A stretch of DNA of 64,000 bases from positions 1,400,765-1,464,764 of the forward strand of contig NZ_JAENHL010000007.1 of NCBI RefSeq assembly GCF_016595235.1, written 5' to 3'. The notes below the pieces were generated by a model. The model saw only the letters and a program-made list of their open reading frames with translations, ran no database searches and was not told the origin of the DNA. Both the position numbers and the translations under genes were made by a program. The stretch comes from Taklimakanibacter albus (GTDB lineage: Bacteria; Pseudomonadota; Alphaproteobacteria; Rhizobiales; Aestuariivirgaceae). This document shows positions 29,101 through 36,874 of the stretch, one piece after another (the first letter of the stretch is position 1; every line of letters begins with the position of its first letter).

Positions 29101-30929
29101 GCGGGCGCCTGCAGCAGCACGTCATGGATGACGGCGCGCGTGCGGCCTGCGGACGAGCCCGGCGAGAGAATATGGGTCGTTTCCGAAATGGCCTGAAGCC
29201 CCAGATTTTCGAGGATGGGCAGCCGGCGGCCAAGTGCGATGGCGTCGCCCTGATGATAGAGACGCGAATGCAGCTCGCGCGGGCCGTCGCCTTCCGTTCG
29301 AATGAACTCGACGCCGATGCTCTCATTCTCGGCGAGCGCATCGATCTCCTCGATATCCTTGAGCGAGGACGCGGGATCGGTCGAATCGCGATAGCCCGGC
29401 AGGAAGGCGCCGCGCCAGCGCGCGATCGTCGCCTGATCGGCGCCCTTGGCGACGAGCGCGCTTTCGAGGCGATCGTCCCAGTTGCGCACCACTTCGACGA
29501 TGCGCTGCTCGAGCGAAGCGAGATCGGGCTTGGGATCCTTGCCGAGATTGCGCAGGATGATGAAATGCACGCGCACCAGCGTTCCTTCGCCGAAGGACGG
29601 CGCGAAGCTCGCCACCCGTCCGTCGAAGGCTTCCGCCAGCATGTCGCCGACCTTGCGGCGTACGTCCGAATCGAACCGATCGCGCGGAATGAAGACGAAG
29701 GCCGAGACGAAGCGGTCGAACTTGTCGCGCCTGACGAACAGGCGCGTGCGCGGACGCTCCTCGAGCCGCAATATGCCGGCCGCCATGTCGGCGAGCACGT
29801 CGGCATCGATCTGGAACAGCTCGTCGCGGGGGAATCCTTCCAGCACCGCGACTAGCGCCTTGCCGGAATGGCCGGATGGCGAGAAGCCCGAGGCCTGGAC
29901 GACCTGTTGAAGCTTCTTGCGCAGAAGCGGGATCTCGTTGGGGTTCTGCGTATAGGCTGATGAAGTGAAGAGGCCGATGGCGCGCAATTCGCCCGAGAGC
30001 TCGCCTTCGGCGTCGAACAGCTTGACGCCGATATAGTCCATGGCCGAACGGCGATGGACATTGGCGCGCATGTCGGACTTGGTGATCACCAGCGCTGCGG
30101 GCTGCATCAGGAATTCGCGGATCTGCGGCGAGATCGCGACCTTCTCATTGCCGCGCCGGAGAACTTCCATTTCCGGCTGGCGCAATATGCCGAGCCCCGT
30201 CTCGGCGATCGGCTCGAGCACGCCCTTCTTGGCGCCGCCTTCGAATTTGTATTCGCGCATGCCGAGGAAGGTGAAATGATTGTCCAGCAGCCACTGCAGG
30301 AAGGCGATCGATTCAGTAAGCTCCTCGATCGGCAAGGGCGGCGGATTCTTCTGGTAGCTGGTGATCGCTTCGCGCAGACGCTGCTGCATGGCGCGCCAGT
30401 CCAGCACCGCGACGCGCACATCGGCGAAGATGGCCTTGAGGTCTTCTTCCAGCGCCCATGCCTCGTCGGCATTGATGCGCGCCAGATGGAAATGCATGAA
30501 GCTCTCGCGCATCGTATGCGCATCGGAGCTGGGCTTCGCCTCGAGCGCCGTGAGCTTGCCGTCGCCGTCGCGCTTCACCGACAGGACGGGATGCAGAGCG
30601 AGGCGAACGTCATAACCGCGCTCGGTGAGGAGGCTGATCGTCGAATCGACCAGGAACGGCATGTCGTCATTGAGGATGTCGACCAATGTGACGGCGCCGA
30701 AGGGTCCTTCCGGATTGGTGACGGCGATCTTGGTGCGCCCGGGCTTGCGATCGGCCAGAAACGCCATGCGGCCGGACACCAATTGGCCCAGGTCGTCGGC
30801 CGGATGATTCTGCAGGTCCTCGGGCGGCGCCTTCTCCAGAAGCAGGCGCGCCAGCAGCTTTTCCCGTTCGCCCTTAACCTTTCCCTCCGTCGTGCGTATC
30901 AGGGCGACCAGGGGATCATGCGGCGACAT
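26160..30929 (-). CDS. NAD-specific glutamate dehydrogenase, large (about 180 kDa) type
   Basis: 1589 residues from ATG 30927-30929 ([13 protein letters not shown]), with GGAG seven bases upstream; an ATG twelve codons earlier has no such site. This is the length and layout of the bacterial GDH-180 class: a long N-terminal regulatory region with ACT-like segments, a central catalytic dehydrogenase core ([56 protein letters not shown]) and a C-terminal helical region. It oxidises glutamate to 2-oxoglutarate with NAD, feeding carbon from amino acids into the TCA cycle. It is monocistronic. The nearby branched-chain catabolic genes would supply glutamate by transamination. Confidence 0.95.
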   Translation of the reverse strand: [1589 protein letters not shown]

Positions 30930-31084
30930 CGCGAAACTCCATAAGAAGGCGGTAATCGACGCCATCCTTTAGGAGCATTGCGACAGAAGAGCTACAGGAA
31001 TAAGGCGCGTCGAAAGCGCCCCATTCTTTTGATCAAAACGCTTAATGCAGGCCCGACAAACATTTTAGTTGCCGCGAGCCCTCG

Positions 31085-31555
31085 TCAGTTGAGAGTCCCA
31101 GGCTTCAGATCCGGATTCTTTTCGTAACCCGGCCCGACGACCAGCGGCTGATTGGGCATGGTCGACTGGTCGACATCGGTATGAAAATTTTGCTCATAGC
31201 GCGCAACTTCCTTACCTGCGGAATCGAGCAGGCGCATCACCGCCTTGTAATCATGCTTGGGCTGGATGCCGGTGAGATTGGGCGACTTGAATGAATACTG
31301 GACCTGGCCGGCGACGACCTTTTCCGTCACCGTCGCCGGTTCGGCACTGCCCGGCACCTCGAACTGCGCCTCGATCGATCCGCCTTCCGGAAGGGTCCGC
31401 ACCGGCTTGGCGACGAAGCCGTAAAACGCCTCCGCATTGCGATAGTTGAAGACGAACCCACCGCCGGCGAAATTCAGGTAGGGCGCATTCGGATCCTCGC
31501 CGCAGGCGGTGAGGAAGAGAGCGGCGGCCAGGCCAATAATCTTACGCGGTATCAT
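31085..31555 (-). CDS. Putative lipoprotein of unknown function
   Basis: 156 residues. A lipobox LTAC places the lipidated Cys at 18 after a short basic-hydrophobic signal (MIPRKIIGLAAALFLTAC), so the product is an envelope lipoprotein. The mature part is mostly beta-rich (FVFNYRNAEAFYGFV, GGSIEAQFEVPG, VQYSFKSPNLTGI) and ends in a proline-rich tail. The family is not recognised. It follows the LivH-like permease by 9 bases and is probably in the same transcript. Confidence 0.75.
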   Translation of the reverse strand: MIPRKIIGLAAALFLTACGEDPNAPYLNFAGGGFVFNYRNAEAFYGFVAKPVRTLPEGGSIEAQFEVPGSAEPATVTEKVVAGQVQYSFKSPNLTGIQPKHDYKAVMRLLDSAGKEVARYEQNFHTDVDQSTMPNQPLVVGPGYEKNPDLKPGTLN

Positions 31556-31564
31556 GGCATTACC

Positions 31565-32581
31565 TCACACTTCACTGTCGCGCCGGAGATCGACGCTCAG
31601 CAACCCGTCGGGTTTGATGATGAAGATCAAAATGACGATCGAAAACACCGCGACATCGCGATAGACGATCGGGAAATAGGCGCTCCACAAGGTCTCGATG
31701 GCGGCGAGCAGGAAGCCTCCCACGATGGCGCCGCCAATCGTGCCGAAGCCGCCGATGATGGTGGCGAACAGCGCCTTGAGGCCCAGCACCAGCCCCATAT
31801 AGAAGCTCACCCCGCCATACCCGACGGCGATGATCCAGCCGGAGACGGCGGCGAAAGCGCCTGCCGTGGCGCCTGTCCAGGTGAGCACGCGGCTGGTGTC
31901 GATACCGCAGAGCTGGGCCAGTGCGATATTCTGCGAGCAGGCCCGCCACAGCCTGCCCGCCTGGCTGCGCGTCAGCACCAAAGTGAGGCCGCTCAGCAAT
32001 GTCGCCGCGATGGCGAGAATGAGCAACTGCATGCCGGTGACATGGAGAGTGAAGCCATCGAAATCGACATTGACCACAGAGCTCGCGAAGATCGGCGACA
32101 GCCATTGCTCGCGCCCCGACGACTTCACCCGCAAGCCCTCTTGCAGCGCGATGGACACGCCGATGGAGGCGATCATGATCGCCTGGGTCGGCGAGCGCAC
32201 CAAAGGCGAGAACACATGCTTCTGCAGCATGGCGCTGAAGGCCGCGGTCGACACCACCGCGATCACGAAAACCATGCCGATGGCGAGTCCGACCTGCCAG
32301 TTCGAAGCCAGCATGAGCAGCATCATATAGATCGTGCTGAAGGCGCCAAAGGTCGCGATGTCGCCGAAGGAGAGCACGATGCGGTTGGTGATGCCGTGAA
32401 GGAGGGCATAGGCGACGGCGAGCAGGCTGTAGAGCGCCCCGACCAGGCTGGCATTGACCATCTGCTGGATCACATAGCCGGTGGAGCGCATTGCGCTCTC
32501 GGCAGCGGCGGGCTCCGCCAAAAGGAGGCATGCCCCTGCCCCGGAGAGGAGAATGACAATCCATTTTGACGGGCTAACCAT
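31565..32581 (-). CDS. Branched-chain amino acid-type ABC transporter permease (LivH family)
   Basis: 338 residues. An N-terminal hydrophobic segment ending in AEPAAAES resembles a signal sequence. The LivH-type core follows with about eight membrane helices: YSLLAVAYALLHGITNRIVLSFGDIATFGAF, IASIGVSIALQEGL and the ABC-contact loop around LGLKALFATIIGGFGTIGGAIVGG. The family imports branched-chain amino acids, urea or aromatic compounds together with LivM, two ATPases and a binding protein, none of which is here. It is divergent from a CGNR regulator only 49 bases away, which may control it. Confidence 0.85.
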   Translation of the reverse strand: MVSPSKWIVILLSGAGACLLLAEPAAAESAMRSTGYVIQQMVNASLVGALYSLLAVAYALLHGITNRIVLSFGDIATFGAFSTIYMMLLMLASNWQVGLAIGMVFVIAVVSTAAFSAMLQKHVFSPLVRSPTQAIMIASIGVSIALQEGLRVKSSGREQWLSPIFASSVVNVDFDGFTLHVTGMQLLILAIAATLLSGLTLVLTRSQAGRLWRACSQNIALAQLCGIDTSRVLTWTGATAGAFAAVSGWIIAVGYGGVSFYMGLVLGLKALFATIIGGFGTIGGAIVGGFLLAAIETLWSAYFPIVYRDVAVFSIVILIFIIKPDGLLSVDLRRDSEV

Positions 32582-32630
32582 GGTTTGCTAGTAAGAATGA
32601 CGCTGGGACTTCTCCCTGTCAATTGCAACC

Positions 32631-33128
32631 ATGACCGGCTTCCACTGGCACGACCATCATTTCATCAACCGTCAGCCGGCGCTCGATTTCGCGAATATGG
32701 TGGTCTGGCGCGGCCAGCCCGGCCGCGAGGAGGATCGCGGGGGATCAGCCGAAAATCTGGCCGGCTGGGCCGTTTTTGCCGGGCTGAGCCCGCCAATGTC
32801 CTCGGTCGACCGTTGCGTAGCGGCCCGCGAGGCGATCGACGGCTATTTCCGCTCGGGCGCCGGCTGGCCGGCTCTCGCCACTCTTTATGCCGAGACCCTG
32901 ACCGAAAACCGCGATACGTTCCTCACCACCATCCTGCATCAGGCGATGACGCTCGCCTTCTCCCCCGATGCGAAACGTGTGCGGGTGTGCGGCAATTGCG
33001 GCTGGCTGTTCATCGACCGCACCCGCAACGCCAATAAGCGCTGGTGCATCACCGGCGTCTGCGGCAGCCGCGCCAAGGCGCGGCGTTACTATGCGCGCAA
33101 GAAGGAACGGATCAGCGCATCGACGTGA
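32631..33128 (+). CDS. CGNR zinc-finger/ABATE-domain putative transcriptional regulator
   Basis: 165 residues. The N-terminal ABATE (stress-response) domain is at about 10-110 and the C-terminal CGNR zinc finger at 118-160. Zinc ligands are Cys120, Cys123, Cys139 and Cys144, followed by the basic KARRYYARKK that probably contacts DNA. The motif here reads CGNC...CGSR. Such proteins are small putative transcription regulators. It is divergent from the LivH-like permease with 49 bases between the starts. Its ligand is unknown. Confidence 0.85.
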   Translation: MTGFHWHDHHFINRQPALDFANMVVWRGQPGREEDRGGSAENLAGWAVFAGLSPPMSSVDRCVAAREAIDGYFRSGAGWPALATLYAETLTENRDTFLTTILHQAMTLAFSPDAKRVRVCGNCGWLFIDRTRNANKRWCITGVCGSRAKARRYYARKKERISAST

Positions 33129-33132
33129 CGCG

Positions 33133-33453
33133 TTACTCGGCTGCGAGCAGTCCGGCTTCGAAGATGTAGCGGCAGAGCTGGGTGCGCCGTTTCAGATTGA
33201 GGCTGCGCAAGGCGGCGCTGATATGCGCCTTCACCGTCGTTTCCGAAATATCGGCGAGATAGGCGATCTCCTTGTTGGCGAGACCCAACGCGGTGAGCTG
33301 GGCGATCAGCAATTGCTGGCCGGTCAGCCGCGCCGGCGTCGGGCGGTAACCATAGGTGCGGATCTCACTGAGCCGGCGGCGCAATTTGGGCACCGCATGA
33401 AAATCATCGAGTGAAAGAGCGGCGTGATGCGCGTCCGTTACCAAATGATCCAT
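33133..33453 (-). CDS. Small LuxR-type HTH protein without a receiver domain
   Basis: 106 residues from ATG 33451-33453, with AGGAGG five bases upstream; an ATG seven codons earlier has a poor site. Residues about 45-100 form a LuxR/GerE DNA-binding domain: LTGQQLLIAQLTALGLANKEIA, then ISETTVKAHISAALRSL, the classic recognition helix. The first 40 residues are not a receiver or sensor domain. Such single-domain proteins act as DNA-binding switches or as partners of others. It starts 22 bases after the TetR stop on the same strand, so the two regulators are probably co-transcribed. Confidence 0.8.
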   Translation of the reverse strand: MDHLVTDAHHAALSLDDFHAVPKLRRRLSEIRTYGYRPTPARLTGQQLLIAQLTALGLANKEIAYLADISETTVKAHISAALRSLNLKRRTQLCRYIFEAGLLAAE

Positions 33454-33475
33454 GATCGCCTCCTCGTCCTTCATG

Positions 33476-34114
33476 TCAGTTGCGTCCTGCTGCCAGGGGA
33501 ATGATCTTTGCTTCGCCGCGCGGTGTGCCGGAGAGTCCACCGAGCACCAGGCGTTTGTGAATGGCGATGATGTCGTCGGCCGAAAGCTTGCCTTTCGGGC
33601 TGTACCAGAAGCACACGCCGGTCAGCATGGAGATGATCGCATTGGTGGCGATGCCGCTGTCGGTCGGCGAGAAGAAACCTTGTGTGATGCCGGCTTCGAG
33701 GATGCCGCGCAGCTCGCCTTCATAGGTCTTGCGCAAGCCTACGCAGGCGCGCCGCGCATCGGGCGTCAGGCTGCGCAATTCGAGATTGGCGATGACCACT
33801 TCCTTCTGCCGCTGGAAATGGTAGCGGATGTGAAAGTCGACGAAGCCCTCGAGCCTGAGACGCGGATCGGCATCGGGACGGTCGGCGGCGCGCCAGGCGG
33901 CGATCAGCGTCTCCATATGCTCGGCCATGATGTCGACCAGCAATTGGTCCTTGGTGGCGATGTAGCGGTAGATCGAGCCCGGCTGCAGGCCCACATGCTC
34001 GGCGAGGTCGCGCAGCGTCATGGCCTCGAAGCCATGTTTGGCGATGAGCTCGACGGCGGCCTTGCGGATTGCCTTTTCGGTTTCGGCGCCGACCGATCCA
34101 CGGGTCCGAGCCAT
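33476..34114 (-). CDS. TetR/AcrR-family transcriptional regulator
   Basis: 212 residues from ATG 34112-34114 (MARTRGSVG), with GGGAGGACTG before it. The N-terminal HTH (about 10-56) includes AAVELIAKHGFEAMTLRDLAEHVGLQPGS and YRYIATKDQLL. The C-terminal ligand-binding part is helical and its inducer is unknown. A perfect 20-base palindrome lies in the gap to the divergent monooxygenase-like gene and is the likely operator, implying control of both directions. Confidence 0.9.
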   Translation of the reverse strand: MARTRGSVGAETEKAIRKAAVELIAKHGFEAMTLRDLAEHVGLQPGSIYRYIATKDQLLVDIMAEHMETLIAAWRAADRPDADPRLRLEGFVDFHIRYHFQRQKEVVIANLELRSLTPDARRACVGLRKTYEGELRGILEAGITQGFFSPTDSGIATNAIISMLTGVCFWYSPKGKLSADDIIAIHKRLVLGGLSGTPRGEAKIIPLAAGRN

Positions 34115-34176
34115 CAGTCCTCCCTTTGTCTTTGCGGGTTTTCCCCGTCCTTGAGCGGATCTTAGCACACTCGATT

Positions 34177-34196
34177 AAACAAACAAGCGTTTGTTT
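34177..34196. promoter_or_regulatory. Predicted TetR-family operator
   Basis: AAACAAAC (34177-34184) and GTTTGTTT (34189-34196) are perfect inverted arms around AAGC. The palindrome lies 63 bases upstream of the TetR start and 64 bases upstream of the divergent gene, midway between the two. Confidence 0.75.
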
Positions 34197-34260
34197 CTAA
34201 ACATGAGCGGCTCGACAGCGCCCGTCGCACCCGACATGATCCGGGCATAAGGAGTTCTCG

Positions 34261-34569
34261 ATGTTTGGTCTGATCGGAAAAATGCGGGCAAAGCCCGGTA
34301 AACGCGATGATTTGCTCGCCATTCTGTTGCGTGGCACCGATAAGATGCCTGGCTGCCTGAATTACATTATCGCCAAGGACCCGGCCGATGCCGACGCGAT
34401 CTGGATCACCGAAGTCTGGGACAGCGAGGCGAGCCACAAGGGCTCTTTGAGCCTGCCGCAGGTGCGGGCGGCGATCACCGAAGCCATGCCGATGATCGCC
34501 GGCTTCGACAGCGCCACCCGGACCGAGCCCGTCGGCGGTTTCGGCCTGCCACGCGAAGGCGCGCACTAA
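34261..34569 (+). CDS. Antibiotic biosynthesis monooxygenase-like (ABM/YgiN fold) protein
   Basis: 102 residues, a ferredoxin-like dimeric alpha/beta-barrel: FGLIGKMRAKPGKRDDLLAILL at the start and IWITEVWDSEASHKGSL in the later strand. Members oxidise quinols or polyketides without cofactors, or have no known enzyme role. AAGGAG is six bases before the start. It lies divergent from the TetR regulator and so is probably its target. Confidence 0.85.
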   Translation: MFGLIGKMRAKPGKRDDLLAILLRGTDKMPGCLNYIIAKDPADADAIWITEVWDSEASHKGSLSLPQVRAAITEAMPMIAGFDSATRTEPVGGFGLPREGAH

Positions 34570-34596
34570 CCAGCCTTCCCCAACCCAGCGTCAGCC

Positions 34597-34625
34597 TTGA
34601 CAAGAGTAGTCACTCCCATTATTTA
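34597..34625 (+). promoter_or_regulatory. Predicted sigma70-type promoter for the ArsR operon
   Basis: TTGACA (34597-34602), a 17-base spacer, and TATTTA (34620-34625) precede the ArsR gene by 33 bases. Inverted repeats downstream, AACCA/TGGTT (34625-34629/34648-34652) and ACTGA/TCAGT (34642-34646/34652-34656), could be the ArsR operator over the transcription start. Confidence 0.5.
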
Positions 34626-34658
34626 ACCAAATGATTAATTAACTGACTGGTTCAGTAA

Positions 34659-34994
34659 ATGACCGACCGCCTCAGCACCGCCTTCGCTGCTCTCGCCGAT
34701 CCGACCCGGCGCGCCATTCTGGCCCGGCTGGCTTTGGGCGAGGCTTCGGTCACCGAGCTCGCCGAGCCGTTCGAGATGAGCCTGCCGGCAATCTCCAAGC
34801 ACCTCAAAGTGCTGGAGAAGGCCGGCATGATCGCCCAGAGCCGCGAGAAACAATGGCGGCCGCGCCGCCTCGAGCCCGGCCCGCTGAAGGAAGCGGCGGA
34901 TTGGCTCGAGCATTACCGCCGCTTCTGGGAGGCGAGCTTCGACCGTCTCGAAACCTATCTGCAGGACCTGCAATCCAAGGGAGGCACGTCATGA
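34659..34994 (+). CDS. ArsR-family winged-helix regulator
   Basis: 111 residues. The domain reads DPTRRAILARLALGEASVTELA, then MSLPAISKHLKVLEKAGMI, the recognition helix, and EKQWRPRRLEPGPLKEA, the wing. No metal-binding Cys pair of classic ArsR or SmtB sensors is present, so it is the metal-free type that is usually paired with an SRPBCC gene, as here. Its stop overlaps the next start (ATGA). Confidence 0.9.
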   Translation: MTDRLSTAFAALADPTRRAILARLALGEASVTELAEPFEMSLPAISKHLKVLEKAGMIAQSREKQWRPRRLEPGPLKEAADWLEHYRRFWEASFDRLETYLQDLQSKGGTS

Positions 34995-35467
34995 ATCTCG
35001 TGAACAACAAGGACGTGCGGGAAGACCGGCTCGAACTGGTGATCACCCGCGTGCTCGATGCGCCGCCGATGCTTGTCTACAAAGTATGGACCGAGCCTGA
35101 GCACATGGTGCGCTGGATGGGCCCCAAGGGCTTCACCGCCCCGTCGGCGAAGCTCGATGTGCGCGAGGGCGGCCAGTACCGCGCCTTGATCCGCTCTCCC
35201 GAAGGCAAGGACTACTGGTTCCACGGCGTCTATCGCGAGGTTGTCGAGAACAAACGCCTCGTCTTCACTTTCGCTTGGGAAGAGGACGGCGAGCGCGGCC
35301 TGGAAAATCTGATCACCATCACCTTCACCGAAGAGAACGGCAAAACCCGCATGACCTTCAAGCAGGCGCCCTTCCAGTCTGTCGAGGAACGCGATGGTCA
35401 CGAGGGCGGCTGGAGCGAAGCCTTCGACAAGCTCACCGCCTATGTGGTCACCGCCGAGGCGGCCTGA
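34991..35467 (+). CDS. SRPBCC (AHSA1-like, START-fold) domain protein
   Basis: 158 residues from ATG 34991, overlapping the ArsR stop by four bases. The AHSA1-type fold is shown by RVLDAPPMLVYKVWTEPEHMVRWMGPKGF, cut here to its key features, the WFHGVYREVVENKRLVFTFAW strand run and the C-terminal helix GGWSEAFDKLTAYV. The fold binds hydrophobic ligands in a deep cavity. ArsR-SRPBCC pairs are common, but the ligand is generally not known. Confidence 0.88.
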   Translation: MNLVNNKDVREDRLELVITRVLDAPPMLVYKVWTEPEHMVRWMGPKGFTAPSAKLDVREGGQYRALIRSPEGKDYWFHGVYREVVENKRLVFTFAWEEDGERGLENLITITFTEENGKTRMTFKQAPFQSVEERDGHEGGWSEAFDKLTAYVVTAEAA

Positions 35468-35498
35468 ACCCTTTCTGTAAATCGAAAAGGAGAGCCCC

Positions 35499-36275
35499 AT
35501 GATCGAGCATGAAGTCGTCGGCCGCGATCAGTGGACCACCGCCCGCAAAGCCTTTCTCCAAAAGGAGAAGGAATTCACCCATTTGCGCGACAAGCTCAGC
35601 GCCGCGCGGCGCGAGCTGCCTTGGGTGAGGATCGACAAGACCTATGTCTTCGACACGCCGCAGGGAAGATGCACGCTGGCCGATCTCTTCGAGGGCAAGA
35701 GCCAGCTCATCATCAAGCATTTCATGCTGGCTCCCGGACAGAAGGAAGGCTGCGTCGGCTGCTCCTTCGAGGTCGACCATGTCGCGGGCGCGCTCCTGCA
35801 TTTCCGCCACCATGATGTCGCCTTCGCCTCGGTGGCCCGCGCGCCGATTGCCGAAATCGAAGCCTATCGGCGGCGCATGGGCTGGAATTTCCCTTTCGTG
35901 TCCTCGCATGCCAATGACTTCAATTACGACTTCAACGTATCCTTCACCCAGGATGAGGTCGCCTCGGGCAAGGCCTATTACAATTACGAGACGACCGATG
36001 TCGGCATCGAGGATCTTTCCGGCCTGAGCGTTTTCTACAAGACGCTAGAAGGCGAGATCTTCCACACCTACTCGACCTTCGGGCGCGGCGGCGAGGAGAT
36101 CCTCGGCGCCTATATGTTTCTGGATATGACTCCCAAAGGCCGCAATGAGACCGGCCCCAATTACAACCTCACCGATTGGGTGAGGCGGCATGACCGCTAT
36201 GAACCGGAAGGTCTGACTGGTGAGAAGAATTCCGCCGCCAAGGCGGGAGGCTGCTGCGGCTCGACGGGCGCCTGA
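35499..36275 (+). CDS. DUF899 family (thioredoxin-like) protein, copy 1
   Basis: 258 residues starting MIEHEVVGRDQWTTARKAFL with AGGAGAG upstream. The family pattern is present: REKEFTHLRD-like coiled start, ELPWVRIDKTYVFDTPQGR, GCVGCSFEVDHVAG with a CxxC-like pair, DFNYDFNVSF and IFHTYSTFGRGGEE. The fold is thioredoxin-like and the biochemical role is undefined. The end has GGCCGSTGA, adding two vicinal Cys. It is the third gene after ArsR and SRPBCC, and a second copy lies 0.6 kb downstream. Confidence 0.85.
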   Translation: MIEHEVVGRDQWTTARKAFLQKEKEFTHLRDKLSAARRELPWVRIDKTYVFDTPQGRCTLADLFEGKSQLIIKHFMLAPGQKEGCVGCSFEVDHVAGALLHFRHHDVAFASVARAPIAEIEAYRRRMGWNFPFVSSHANDFNYDFNVSFTQDEVASGKAYYNYETTDVGIEDLSGLSVFYKTLEGEIFHTYSTFGRGGEEILGAYMFLDMTPKGRNETGPNYNLTDWVRRHDRYEPEGLTGEKNSAAKAGGCCGSTGA

Positions 36276-36290
36276 GCGATGGCGCGCGCC

Positions 36291-36737
36291 TCAGGCCAGG
36301 AGCGCGAGCACGCCGCGCAGATTGTCGGATTTCTGTTCGACAAGCATCGCGTCGACCGCGGCATGTGTCTTCGTCCAGATCGGCAGCGCGTCGCGCAGCA
36401 GCTTGCGTCCGGCGTCGGTCAGGGTCAGCCGCCGGTTGCGACGGTCCTCCGTGTCGACCGCCATCGTCAGGAGACCGCGCCGCTCCAGCGGCTTGAGGAC
36501 GGCGGTGAGCGTGGTGCGATCCATCGCCAGAAAGGCCGCCACCCGGCTGATCGTCGGCGCGTCCGGACGGTTGAGCGACATCAGCAGCGAGAATTGTCCC
36601 TGATTGATGCCGAGCGGGCGCAAGGCGTCGTCGAAACGCCGCGCCAGCGCTCGCGCCGCCCTTTGCACATGGAGACACAGGCAATGATCACGGACGTGAA
36701 GAGTTTCTTCGAGAGACGGGCCCAGCCGAGTTGACAT
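36291..36737 (-). CDS. MarR-family transcriptional regulator
   Basis: 148 residues. The winged helix includes INQGQFSLLMSLNRPDAPTISRVA, MDRTTLTAVLKPLERRGLL and the wing DTEDRRNRRLTLTDAG. Cys19 and Cys21 near the N-terminus are where thiol-sensing MarR/OhrR proteins carry the redox Cys, though the exact alignment is uncertain. It faces the second DUF899 gene. The shared region has a perfect palindrome between overlapping promoters, and the MarR message may be leaderless since its -10 ends seven bases from the ATG. Confidence 0.9.
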   Translation of the reverse strand: MSTRLGPSLEETLHVRDHCLCLHVQRAARALARRFDDALRPLGINQGQFSLLMSLNRPDAPTISRVAAFLAMDRTTLTAVLKPLERRGLLTMAVDTEDRRNRRLTLTDAGRKLLRDALPIWTKTHAAVDAMLVEQKSDNLRGVLALLA

Positions 36738-36771
36738 GCGCTAATTATGTTGATATCAACCTATTTGTCAA
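36731..36771. promoter_or_regulatory. Divergent promoters with MarR operator (GTTGATATCAAC)
   Basis: A perfect 12-base palindrome GTTGATATCAAC spans 36749-36760. Minus strand: TTGACA (36771-36766), 16 bases, CATAAT (36749-36744) for the MarR gene. Plus strand: TTGACA (36731-36736), 17 bases, TATCAA (36754-36759) toward the DUF899 gene. The operator lies in one spacer and over the other -10, so MarR would repress both. Confidence 0.65.
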
Positions 36772-36874
36772 GGTAATTGAACCGCGCGATCAGGGACGCA
36801 TCGTCGCATCGATTATGTCGGACGTAATGGCCCGGCGGGCTTCCGCCCACTAACCGGGAACCAGGGAGGTTTGT

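Noticed and set aside
33454-33540. Longer N-terminal versions of the LuxR-type HTH protein
   Set aside because: They run into the TetR coding end and lack the AGGAGG that precedes ATG 33451-33453.
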